The notes beneath the pieces were generated by a model. That model was given only the letters and a program-made list of their open reading frames with translations, did not search any database and was not told the DNA's origin. Positions 6,213-12,631 of a DNA stretch of 13,779 nt are shown here, piece by piece (position 1 is the stretch's first letter; every line of letters begins with the position of its first letter). The translations under genes were made by a program, and so were the position numbers. Origin of the DNA: Candidatus Dadabacteria bacterium UBA2774 (GTDB lineage Bacteria > Desulfobacterota_D > UBA1144 > Nemesobacterales > UBA2774); assembly GCA_002352485.1 (NCBI GenBank), contig DEIM01000044.1, positions 6,685 to 20,463 of the forward strand, given 5' to 3'.

Positions 6213-6764
6213 TTATTCGTAAATTTTCGAAATTCTCTCGCTGTCCTCTACGCTGGCAGTCTTATCCGGTGCTTCCTTGTGCGGACACTCGAGCGGCCCG
6301 TCCCAGACTATCTCTGACTCGTTTGAATTGAGAAACTCAGTACCTACTTTTCTAGCACCTGTGAAAATAGCGCCTTTTAGATTCGTGCGTTCAAAATCTA
6401 CACCGTTTAGCTTGGAGTTTATAAAGCAGGCACCTTCGAGGTTTACGTCAGTGAAGTCGACGCCGTTGAACTTGGCACCAGTGAAGTCGGCTTTTGATAA
6501 ATCGGAGAACTCAAAGTCCACGGCATAAAATTTAGCGCCTACAAAGCTATGGCCTGAGAAATTGACCCCTGTGAAGTCGTGGCTCTTGTATACCTCGCCG
6601 TCATGCACTGTGTCCACCGTTTCAGCACCCTCTTGAGACGGCTCTTCGCTAAGTAGCTCCGACTCAACGGACTTATCCGCTTGAGTCTCTTCCTCAGCAT
6701 ATGCGATATGACACAGATATAGTACTGCCGTTAATAACAAGAGCGAGTATTTGACTGCGCTCAT
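6213..6764 (-). CDS. Secreted pentapeptide-repeat protein
   Basis: The product is 183 aa. A signal peptide ends near Ala23 (LCHIAYA), then comes an acidic, Glu/Ser-rich linker (about 24-58), then some 15 or more tandem pentapeptides (about 62-145) with the central Phe or Leu repeating every five residues, as in ADFTG AKFNG VDFTD VNLEG ACFIN. Such repeats form a right-handed quadrilateral beta-helix. Cytoplasmic members such as Qnr mimic DNA, but this one is exported, so DNA gyrase is not a likely partner; a structural or surface-binding role is possible. A short tail contains one more Cys (CPHKEAPDK). The start is supported by AGGAGA 7 bases upstream. It lies alone between convergent mepA and the downstream-facing hydrolase gene, with about 150 AT-rich bases separating it from the latter. 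Confidence 0.85.
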   Translation of the reverse strand: MSAVKYSLLLLTAVLYLCHIAYAEEETQADKSVESELLSEEPSQEGAETVDTVHDGEVYKSHDFTGVNFSGHSFVGAKFYAVDFEFSDLSKADFTGAKFNGVDFTDVNLEGACFINSKLNGVDFERTNLKGAIFTGARKVGTEFLNSNESEIVWDGPLECPHKEAPDKTASVEDSERISKIYE

Positions 6765-6912
6765 TAACTATTCTCCTACAGTCTCCCATCAAGACTGGTA
6801 AAGTGAATCTATATTATAGACTAATATGTTCATAATTGGAATATGGGCATATAGAAATAGAGTATATTCGGAAAATTCTCTATATAGCTTAAATATTATG
6901 GGATTAGATTGT

Positions 6913-8322
6913 TTACCCAATCTCTATTTTATCACCGAGCTCGGGTATCTGTATGTCCCTAAAACCTTCTTTTTTGAGCGCTGAGCGGAACATTTCCTGG
7001 CGGTCGAGGTCGCCGTGGACAAGATATATGCTTTTGAGTTTGTCCCTTGAGAGGTTGGAGAGGTACTCGAGCATCTCTGGCTCATCACCATGGGCGCTGT
7101 AGGAATCCATTATCTTAACCTTGGCTTTTACACGGAGCTCTTGACCGAATATCCTGATTTTCTTATCACCTCTTCTGATCCTGGCTCCCAGGGTGTGAGG
7201 GGCGCAGTATCCAACGATGAGTACTGTATTCCTCTTGTCCTCTATGTGGTTCATGAGGTGGTGGAGTATGCGGCCTCCGGTCATCATGCCGGAGGCGCTG
7301 ATAATAATGGCAGGGCCGTCAAGGTAATTGAGCTGCTTGGATTCGTCGGTGCGTTTTACGTACTTAAGGTCGTTAAAGCGGAAGGGGTTTGGGTCATCTA
7401 GCATATATTCCTGTATGTCACTATCAAAACACTCGGGGTGGAGCCTGAAAACCTCCGTCGCATTCACTGCCATCGGGCTGTCTACGAATACCGGCACTTC
7501 GGGCAGCCTGCCCTCGGTCTCGAGCTTGTCCAGGGTATGAACCAGCTCCTGGGTCCTTCCGACGCTGAACGCGGGGATTATCAATTTACCTTTGTTATTT
7601 ATACAGGTTTCTTGAATTATTGTAAGAAGATCTTCGACGTCCTGGGGCAGCTGGTTGTGTTTTTTACCTCCGTATGTGGACTCGCAGATGAGATAGTCCA
7701 GGTTTTCCATAGGCTCAGGGTCTTTGAGTATAGGTCTGTCGGGCCTACCGATATCACCGCTGAAACCGAAATAGAGTGGGTCACTTCCATTTCGCTCGAT
7801 CCTGAGAGTAACGCTTGCGCTGCCGAATATGTGTCCGCTGTCTTTGAACATAACACTGACGCCCTGCTTTATCGGGTGCCATGAATCGTAGCTTATTCCT
7901 ACGAAGCTCTGAAGAGAATCCGTAGCGTCTTCAATTGTGTAAAGGGGTTTTGCGTCCTGGGCAAGCCCCCTCCTCTTTCTTCTTTTATTATCGTAGTACG
8001 CGTCGTTTTCCTGTATCTTGGCACTGTCCAAGAGCATGACTGCACATAGGTCTCTAGTTGCGCTCGTGGATATTATTTCTCCCCGGTAACCGTCCTTTAC
8101 CAGTCTCGGGATGCGTCCGCAGTGGTCGATGTGGGCGTGCGAAAGAACCATGTAGTCTATGTCGCCCGGGTCGAAAATCCACTTGGCGTTAAAGTCCTCA
8201 AACTCCTCGTCTCTTCCCTGATATAACCCGCAGTCAAGCAGAATCTTAAATCCGTCGTCAAGCGTGAGCAGGTGGCAGCTGCCGGTTACTGTTTGAGCCG
8301 CGCCGCAGAACTGTATGTCCAT
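6913..8322 (-). CDS. MBL-fold / beta-CASP RNA-processing-type metallohydrolase
   Basis: The product is 469 aa, matching bacterial homologues of CPSF-73 (Ysh1-like). The metallo-beta-lactamase domain has SHAHIDHCGRIP with His62, His64, Asp66 and His67, a later GHIFGSAS histidine, the FSGDIGRPD aspartate and the C-terminal YSAHGD histidine, which together bind two zinc ions. The inserted beta-CASP domain shows ICESTYGG (motif A Glu), FSVGRTQEL, FVDSPMAVNATEVF and SASGMMTGGRILHHL. Family members cut RNA as endonucleases or 5'-3' exonucleases; the exact substrate of the bacterial Ysh1-like group is not established. No N-terminal KH domain is present, unlike the archaeal form. No signal peptide is seen, so it is cytoplasmic. 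GAGGAT about 7 bases before the ATG supports the start. It reads in the same direction as the VanZ-like gene, 107 bases downstream of it. Confidence 0.92.
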   Translation of the reverse strand: MDIQFCGAAQTVTGSCHLLTLDDGFKILLDCGLYQGRDEEFEDFNAKWIFDPGDIDYMVLSHAHIDHCGRIPRLVKDGYRGEIISTSATRDLCAVMLLDSAKIQENDAYYDNKRRKRRGLAQDAKPLYTIEDATDSLQSFVGISYDSWHPIKQGVSVMFKDSGHIFGSASVTLRIERNGSDPLYFGFSGDIGRPDRPILKDPEPMENLDYLICESTYGGKKHNQLPQDVEDLLTIIQETCINNKGKLIIPAFSVGRTQELVHTLDKLETEGRLPEVPVFVDSPMAVNATEVFRLHPECFDSDIQEYMLDDPNPFRFNDLKYVKRTDESKQLNYLDGPAIIISASGMMTGGRILHHLMNHIEDKRNTVLIVGYCAPHTLGARIRRGDKKIRIFGQELRVKAKVKIMDSYSAHGDEPEMLEYLSNLSRDKLKSIYLVHGDLDRQEMFRSALKKEGFRDIQIPELGDKIEIG

Positions 8323-8429
8323 TATGTATCCTCTTATTTGAACTTAGAATTTTAATATGGGTTATTTTCTACAAATTCTTTAAGGTATACAAGTAACTTT
8401 AAGAATAGAACCGGGAACTAAACTCGGGT

Positions 8430-8834
8430 TTAGGTTCTCCCTTCTTCCTCAGAATGCTTTACCGGTACTGTCGTATGGGGGCTGCCGCATCCGCCGTAAC
8501 GGGGCTGTTCCCTGCTAGCCCTGAACATCCAAGACAAGCCGAATCCGAACAGTGTGCCTGAGATATTTGCCAATATATCTAAATAAGAAAAGCTTCTTCC
8601 GGGTATCACAAGCTGAAGTAATTCGAGCAGTATCCCAAGCACAATTACTGAAATAAAAAGGTAGAACCTCGTATTGAAAGAGCGCGCAATAAAATAAGCG
8701 AGAACCGCTAAACCGCCGTAGGATATGAAGTGGGCGATTTTATCGGAATTGCCCGGAGCTTCAATGCCTGAGAGCGGAATGAGGCTTAAAAGAACGAGTG
8801 CTATGAGATATATAAATGAAATAATTTTGAGCAT
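8430..8834 (-). CDS. VanZ-like membrane protein
   Basis: The product is 134 aa with about four transmembrane helices (4-21, 37-51, 57-77, 88-106) and a basic, Gly-rich cytosolic tail. The family signature is DKIAHFISYGGLA followed by ELLQLVIPGRSFSYLDILANISGTLFG. VanZ raises teicoplanin resistance in enterococci, but most VanZ-like proteins occur outside resistance clusters and have no known role; nothing here suggests glycopeptide resistance. No SD precedes the ATG. A TATAAC lies 8 bases upstream (8843-8848 on the complement), which might be the -10 box of another near-leaderless transcript, although no good -35 box was found. Confidence 0.88.
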   Translation of the reverse strand: MLKIISFIYLIALVLLSLIPLSGIEAPGNSDKIAHFISYGGLAVLAYFIARSFNTRFYLFISVIVLGILLELLQLVIPGRSFSYLDILANISGTLFGFGLSWMFRASREQPRYGGCGSPHTTVPVKHSEEEGRT

Positions 8835-8913
8835 ATTCGGTTGTTATATAAGAATATATCACTATTTACCGATAATACACGTTAATTTGATAGGGGGCCC
8901 AGGTGTTTATTAC

Positions 8914-9096
8914 AGGAGATCGTCGTTACTGCTTCACTACATCGAAATGACAAAAAACAACTAATCCCCCTTGCCCCCCTTTGCGAAAGGGGAAATAGAT
9001 TGGTTTCACCCTACGACCGCACACTACTTGTGTGCGCAGGGTGAGCGGGTTTTATCACCCCCATCCTAACCTTCCCCCGTCAAGGGGAAAGGAATT
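8914..9096. repeat. Composite intergenic repeat region (degenerate dispersed-repeat sequences)
   Basis: This gene-free stretch holds three blocks. At 8914-8951 a GAGATCGTCG...CGAAATGAC block resembles, with mismatches, a short dispersed repeat I recall from many bacterial genomes (typically ending in CTCGCAATGAC). At 8965-8992 runs of C lead into CCCCTTT-GCG-AAAGGGG, a perfect 7-bp hairpin. At 9054-9096 runs of C lead into CTTCCCC and GGGGAAAG around a short loop. The last two blocks frame a stable hairpin at 9007-9043. No open reading frame of note crosses it, and no transposase is near. Resemblance to known repeats is from memory. Confidence 0.6.
9007..9043. repeat. Strong two-tier hairpin within the repeat region
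   Basis: The inner stem CGCACAC/GTGTGCG (9018-9024 with 9030-9036) is perfect around a 5-base loop, TACTT. The outer stem CACCCT/AGGGTG (9007-9012 with 9038-9043) is also perfect, with an asymmetric internal loop of 5 and 1 bases between the two stems. A TTTTAT stretch follows at 9050, so it could terminate transcription coming from the left, but the only genes there read the other way. Confidence 0.6.
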
Positions 9097-9097
9097 C

Positions 9098-9136
9098 TAG
9101 TCGAATTTTGCGACTATTTGGATTTTATGATATACC
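9098..9136 (+). promoter_or_regulatory. Possible promoter and operator before the membrane protein gene
   Basis: TTGCGA (9108-9113) and TATACC (9131-9136) are 17 bases apart. Overlapping the -35 box is an inverted repeat, TAGTCG (9098-9103) and CGACTA (9111-9116), separated by 7 bases. The predicted leader to the ATG at 9193 is about 50 bases. The hexamers are imperfect, so this is tentative. Confidence 0.3.
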
Positions 9137-9192
9137 TAATATCGATTGAGAGGGAACCGAATTTAGCTGTTGAAAATCAGAACAGTCCTAAT

Positions 9193-10203
9193 ATGAGCAC
9201 TTTAGCGCAGCCCAAAACACTCTGGATTAAAGATCCAAAATTTGACCTTATATACTTAAGCTTCGGGTGGATTGCCGTATACCTGGCATTTGTAATATTC
9301 GAGAATTACTTTGCTACGATTTTAATTATAGTGGCGGCTACAAGCTTCGTACACAGACACTACACGTTCGCCCTGGTCTACGGGCAGAAAGAAGAGTTTG
9401 AGAAGCGAAAACGGGCCTACATACTGCTTCCAATCGCTTTTTTAGTAATCGCGGTCACATTTTATAAACTTAATATTTTTTCTGTTCTGCTTGCTGTCTC
9501 GATAGTATGGCTCATGTACCATACAATTGCGCAGAAGTACGGGCTTACCAGAATATATTCCAGAAAAGCGGGATATGGAGACGCTTGGCTGGATAAGGGA
9601 ATTATATATTCCTGGTTCGTTTATTTGTTCTTTGCGCTCGGTGAAAGAAACAGGGGGCTCCTGAGTGAGTATCATGAAGGACGGACCCTGCTTAAGTATC
9701 TGGGAGATTATTTCCACATATTTACAACGATATCGTATGTCGCCCTTGCAGTAGCTATCGCATTTACAGCCGTTTACATATATGTGGAGCTTAAGAACTG
9801 GGATAAAATCAGTTTACCGAAAAACATTTTCGTATTCTCGATATTACTCCTGTACGCCATATTTTTTCAAAACCTGGTTATCGGATTTTTGGTGTTCGGA
9901 TTCTCACACGCAATCGAATATATAGCATTTGTGAACCTGTTCGTTAACTCAAAGTACAAAAAAAGACCAGATACGCGGAGCTTTTTTTCCAAGGTTACCA
10001 AAAAACAGTGGCTGTACGCAGGAATATTCACTGTGATTCTGGCCGGAATCAGTGTTGCAGGTATAAATATTAATGAATACGCACTCGGACTTTATATAAC
10101 CGGCTCTTCCTTCCTCCACTTCATTTACGACGGGTGGATCTGGAAAGTGAGCAAGCCCGAAGTGTCAAAACCACTCGGTTTAAAACCAATAACACCTTCT
10201 TAA
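9193..10203 (+). CDS. Polytopic membrane protein with conserved-looking histidines, function unknown
   Basis: The product is 336 aa with about eight or nine hydrophobic segments (roughly 18-36, 38-53, 77-92, 94-110, 137-150, 177-198, 212-226, 227-250 and 277-290, with a last one near 297-312). Histidines sit at helix ends in distinctive contexts: HRHY (54-57), YHTIAQKYG (His110), SHAIEY (His239) and LHFIYDGWIWK (His309). This arrangement recalls membrane enzymes that hold metal through histidine clusters, such as desaturases and hydroxylases, but I do not recognise a named family and catalysis is only a guess. The start is uncertain: ATG 9193 gives an N-terminus that flows into the first helix, while in-frame TTG 9118 and ATG 9127 would add about 22-25 residues; none has a clear SD. 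It is followed by the TetR gene 70 bases on, on the same strand. Confidence 0.65.
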   Translation: MSTLAQPKTLWIKDPKFDLIYLSFGWIAVYLAFVIFENYFATILIIVAATSFVHRHYTFALVYGQKEEFEKRKRAYILLPIAFLVIAVTFYKLNIFSVLLAVSIVWLMYHTIAQKYGLTRIYSRKAGYGDAWLDKGIIYSWFVYLFFALGERNRGLLSEYHEGRTLLKYLGDYFHIFTTISYVALAVAIAFTAVYIYVELKNWDKISLPKNIFVFSILLLYAIFFQNLVIGFLVFGFSHAIEYIAFVNLFVNSKYKKRPDTRSFFSKVTKKQWLYAGIFTVILAGISVAGININEYALGLYITGSSFLHFIYDGWIWKVSKPEVSKPLGLKPITPS

Positions 10204-10234
10204 GAAATCTCAAAAATCTACTTAGCAAGATTTA

Positions 10235-10266
10235 TTGTTGACTGAATGTTCAATATTGTGTATTTT
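10235..10266 (+). promoter_or_regulatory. Promoter and operator of the TetR gene
   Basis: TTGACT (10238-10243) and TATTTT (10261-10266) are 17 bases apart, and 7 bases then lead to the ATG at 10274, so the mRNA is probably leaderless. A 22-bp partly palindromic site (10235-10256, TTGTTGA...TTCAATAT) overlaps the -35 box and shares 16 of 22 positions with the near-perfect palindrome in front of the next gene (10867-10888). Confidence 0.6.
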
Positions 10267-10273
10267 ATCTAAT

Positions 10274-10849
10274 ATGGGAAGACCGTACGAATTCGATAGA
10301 AATGAGACCCTGACTAAAGCTATGGACGTTTTCTGGGAGAAGGGTTATAAAGCTACCAGCATAGACGACCTCGTAGACAGGATGGGTATACAGAGGGGAA
10401 GCATCTATAACACATTCGGGGATAAACACGAGCTTTTTCTATCGGCTGTAGAACACTACGGGGACGTAGTAACATCAAGGACCCTTAAAGTACTAGAAGC
10501 AGATGGGTCTGCGGTTGAGAACATCAAGAAGTTTCTCGATGTAATCGTGAATACGCCACCTGATAGAAGATCCAAGGGGTGCTTGATAAGTAACACTGTT
10601 GTAGAGCTTGCACCGCACGACGAAGAAGTAGCCAATGTGGTCAAGGCGATCATGAAAAAGATACAGTCCGCGTTCCAGAAATGCCTCGAGAGAGCCGTCG
10701 AGGCGGGCGAGCTGCCAGAGACTACCAATACAAGAGTACTATCTAATTTTTTGGCTACGAGCACGCACGGGCTAATTGTAACGGGGAAATCGACCCCGGA
10801 TAAAAAACAGCTAAAAGACGTGGTAGATGTGATCTTATCTACACTGTAA
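10274..10849 (+). CDS. TetR/AcrR-family transcriptional repressor
   Basis: The product is 191 aa, normal for the family. It opens with GRPYEFDRNETLTKAMDVFWEKGYKATSIDDLVDRMGI, and the helix-turn-helix runs through about residues 28-50 (GSIYNTFGDKHELF). The rest is helical and holds the ligand pocket; two Cys (in KGCLIS and QKCLER) could be redox- or electrophile-sensitive, as in some relatives, but this is unproven. I chose the ATG at 10274 because the conserved MGRP start begins there and an in-frame upstream ATG-less extension is not supported. There is no SD; the -10 box ends 7 bases before the ATG. The gene is followed after 66 bases by an AhpD-like gene whose promoter carries a matching operator, so it probably represses both itself and that gene. 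Confidence 0.92.
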   Translation: MGRPYEFDRNETLTKAMDVFWEKGYKATSIDDLVDRMGIQRGSIYNTFGDKHELFLSAVEHYGDVVTSRTLKVLEADGSAVENIKKFLDVIVNTPPDRRSKGCLISNTVVELAPHDEEVANVVKAIMKKIQSAFQKCLERAVEAGELPETTNTRVLSNFLATSTHGLIVTGKSTPDKKQLKDVVDVILSTL

Positions 10850-10866
10850 TAAAAAAATTTTAGCAC

Positions 10867-10899
10867 TTGTTGAACGTATATTCAACAACAAAACATACT
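10867..10899 (+). promoter_or_regulatory. TetR-type operator and promoter of the AhpD-like gene
   Basis: TTGTTGAA and TTCAACAA form perfect 8-bp arms around CGTATA (10867-10888). Inside it lies TTGAAC (10870-10875), a -35-like box in the same register as in the TetR gene's own operator. A CATACT (10894-10899) 18 bases downstream is the best -10 candidate. An AGGAGG (10902-10907) precedes the ATG by 8 bases. Given the early position of the SD, the true start of transcription may be a little upstream of what this promoter predicts. Confidence 0.65.
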
Positions 10900-10915
10900 A
10901 TAGGAGGTTTTAGAC

Positions 10916-11437
10916 ATGGCCAAGATACCATATGTAGAAAGGGAGAACGCCCCTGAGAACGTACAGGCTGTTTACGATCAGCTTCAGAGTATGTTCGGCG
11001 TAGTACCAAATGTCATAAAGGCGATGGCGAATGCGCCTGAGCTCATGATGGGCTTTATGCCTTTTTTAAGCGCTGCGCTCGGACCGAGTAAGGTGGATAA
11101 TGCAACAAAAGAGCTTGTTATATTGACTACAACTAAGCTCAACGGCTGTACCTATTGCACAGCCCATCATTCGGCGGCAGGCAAAAGAGCCGGGCTTACG
11201 GATGAGCAAATTGCAGCGGCAACCGATGAGACGAGCGACGCTTTGGACGATAGGCAGAAGGCTGTCGTAAGGTATGCAAAGGAGTTAGCGCAGAACGTTG
11301 CAGCGAGCCAAGAAGCACTCGATGAGATGGCAAAACATTTTGATGAGGGAGAAATCGCTGAGCTGAATATGGTCGCAGGAACTTTTCACGTGTTAACGAG
11401 ATTTGCGGATACTTTTAAAGTAGAACTTGAAAAGTGA
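10916..11437 (+). CDS. AhpD-like carboxymuconolactone decarboxylase family protein (peroxidase-related)
   Basis: The product is a 173-aa all-helical, cytoplasmic protein. The core NGCTYCTAHHSAAGKRAGL carries Cys78, Cys81 and His85, with Glu66 upstream. This matches the Glu...CxxC...His proton-relay site of the alkylhydroperoxidase AhpD rather than the decarboxylase proper. The start MAKIPYVERENAPENVQAVYDQLQSMFGVVPNVIKAMANAP is typical of the peroxidase-related subgroup. It may reduce organic peroxides or other electrophiles with a thiol partner, but no such partner (AhpC, lipoamide enzyme) is in the window. It has a strong AGGAGG 8 bases upstream and sits directly behind the TetR gene. Control by that TetR in response to peroxide or electrophile is inferred from the shared operator. 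Confidence 0.92.
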   Translation: MAKIPYVERENAPENVQAVYDQLQSMFGVVPNVIKAMANAPELMMGFMPFLSAALGPSKVDNATKELVILTTTKLNGCTYCTAHHSAAGKRAGLTDEQIAAATDETSDALDDRQKAVVRYAKELAQNVAASQEALDEMAKHFDEGEIAELNMVAGTFHVLTRFADTFKVELEK

Positions 11438-11475
11438 TTTGTAAGGTGTTATAATCAGTACCGAAACCAGATTAA

Positions 11476-11529
11476 AGGCTTGGTTTGGACACCCTTTTCC
11501 AACCTCAACCAGACATCCAAACCAAGCCT
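11476..11529. terminator. Long perfect inverted repeat between convergent genes, possible terminator
   Basis: AGGCTTGGTTTGGA (11476-11489) pairs perfectly over 14 bases with 11516-11529, around a 26-base loop. It lies between the end of the AhpD-like gene (11437) and the end of the convergent lipoprotein gene (11545). That position suits a bidirectional terminator, but neither side has a proper T-run (only CTTTCATT to the right and TTTAAT on the other strand) and the loop is unusually long. A small miniature element or an RNA hairpin is an alternative. Confidence 0.5.
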
Positions 11530-11544
11530 ACCTTTCATTATATC

Positions 11545-11862
11545 CTAAAATTTAGTAGATTTACAGCGTTTTATTGCTTCTTTGAATTCTTTTATGCCTT
11601 CGGCTTCTTTTGAATTTCCCCCGGTAATACCAATTACCAGTTTTGAGAACTCATCGTTTGAAAGTTTTTCTGATAGTATTTGAGAAGCGCAGTCGCACTT
11701 GGTGTCGCATAAAGATGAATCTCCGATTTCAAGAACACATTCCCTCACGCAGTACGCATCAAGTTTCTCCTCGGGGGTTTCGTTATTACTAATGCCGCAA
11801 GAGATGCATATGAACAATCCCCCTAGAATCAGACCATGCAGAAGTAGAGTTTTAATTCCCAT
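11545..11862 (-). CDS. Small cysteine-rich lipoprotein with twin CX3C motif
   Basis: The product is 105 aa and is not one I recognise. A hydrophobic signal (5-21) ends in ICISC; Cys22 is probably lipid-modified, although the -3 residue is Cys rather than the usual Leu. The mature part has six cysteines: CVREC (38, 42), nine residues, then CDTKCDC (52, 56, 58), and Cys100 near the end. Two CX3C units on helices usually clamp a helical hairpin through disulfides, as in eukaryotic small Tim and CHCH proteins; here it would be a separate periplasmic case. The ATG directly follows the TAG of the upstream gene with no gap, and an AAGGTG lies about 10 bases before it inside that gene, so the two are translationally coupled. 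Confidence 0.7.
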   Translation of the reverse strand: MGIKTLLLHGLILGGLFICISCGISNNETPEEKLDAYCVRECVLEIGDSSLCDTKCDCASQILSEKLSNDEFSKLVIGITGGNSKEAEGIKEFKEAIKRCKSTKF

Positions 11863-12486
11863 CTATTTTTTATCACCTTTGCCCAAATCAATTGTCACAG
11901 CTTTTTCCCGATATTGAGAAGGACCAAGAATAAGTTTGTTCTCTTTTAAAGTAACCTTTCCGGTATCCCTATCACCGAGCGTTATTTGGCCTATGCACGT
12001 TATGATCAACCTTCTGTCTAGAGTTTTCTTGTTTTCGTTATCAAAGCTCCAATAATTCTTGAAAGAATCTTTGATCAGAAATAAAGACTCGGCAACCATA
12101 GTGCCTCCTGTGCTAGAGCGCGTAGCAAGAACGAACAAGCCGCTGTCTGACTTGCCGAGGTATTTGTAGGCAAAGCTGCCCTTCTCACCTTCCCCGAGAT
12201 CGTATTCGTAACTGATGTAGCCGTCTTCACCCGTATTAAACGGCATATAGAACTCGTTACTAGTTACGCATGCCCTGACATCTACAGCCCTGACAATCGG
12301 TGGCGGGGAATCTGCCAAAGAGACATCGAACTCCCTAACGCAGCCCGGATGTACAGGCTTTAATTGGTAAGTAAAGTCGTGAAGGATATCTTTTATTGCA
12401 GCGACCACTATCTCAGAGTCATCTTGGGCGGATATAGCCGGAACTGACAATGATAGAAATAAAATAAGTGTTAGTAGAAATTTCAT
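11863..12486 (-). CDS. Secreted hypothetical protein
   Basis: The product is 207 aa, with a signal peptide ending near Ala20 (VPAISA then QDDSE), so it is periplasmic or exported. No family is recognised. The mature part looks beta-rich (YISYEYDLGEGEKGSFAYKYLG, GLFVLATRSSTGGTMVAESLFLI, LIITCIGQITLGDRDTGKVTL) and has three Cys (in HPGCVRE, RACVTS and ITCIGQ). The lysine-rich end GKGDKK closes it. AGGAGG 9 bases before the ATG supports the start. It is the first gene of a two-gene operon with the cysteine-rich lipoprotein and is divergent from the symporter gene. A joint role of the pair in the envelope is likely but unspecified. Confidence 0.75.
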   Translation of the reverse strand: MKFLLTLILFLSLSVPAISAQDDSEIVVAAIKDILHDFTYQLKPVHPGCVREFDVSLADSPPPIVRAVDVRACVTSNEFYMPFNTGEDGYISYEYDLGEGEKGSFAYKYLGKSDSGLFVLATRSSTGGTMVAESLFLIKDSFKNYWSFDNENKKTLDRRLIITCIGQITLGDRDTGKVTLKENKLILGPSQYREKAVTIDLGKGDKK

Positions 12487-12569
12487 AACTGTTTGCCTCC
12501 TATTTACTTATTTCTCAGGTCTCTAAATACGTTATTTGACCAATCCAGTGTACCATTATGCGCGCGCTT

Positions 12570-12625
12570 GTGTATATTGGATAAGACAAATAAAATCTAG
12601 CATTAGTTAGAGCTTAAATATACAC
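12570..12625 (+). promoter_or_regulatory. Putative promoter of the symporter gene, flanked by an inverted repeat
   Basis: TATACA (12619-12624) lies 7 bases before the ATG at 12632, with no SD, so the transcript may be leaderless. The -35 position (TCTAGC, 12596-12601) is poor. A perfect 9-bp inverted repeat, GTGTATATT (12570-12578) and AATATACAC (12617-12625), has one arm on the -10 box and the other 38 bases upstream, which could be a split operator or chance in AT-rich DNA. Confidence 0.35.
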
Positions 12626-12631
12626 CTAAAA

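Noticed and set aside
6800..6900. AT-rich partial palindromes (TCTATATTATAGA, ATAGAG...CTCTAT) between the pentapeptide and hydrolase genes
   Set aside because: Such short AT palindromes are expected by chance at this composition and do not line up with a convincing promoter or start.
7090..7884. Long plus-strand reading frames opposite the beta-CASP hydrolase gene
   Set aside because: They are antisense frames of a strongly conserved gene; their translations show no domain, signal or sensible composition, and no SD precedes them.
8430..8834. VanZ-like gene as a glycopeptide resistance determinant
   Set aside because: No vanHAX, vanRS or other resistance gene is nearby, and the VanZ-like fold is widespread in unrelated bacteria.
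8914..9096. CRISPR array in the repeat-rich gap
   Set aside because: The blocks differ from one another, have no regular repeat-spacer period, and no cas gene is in the window.
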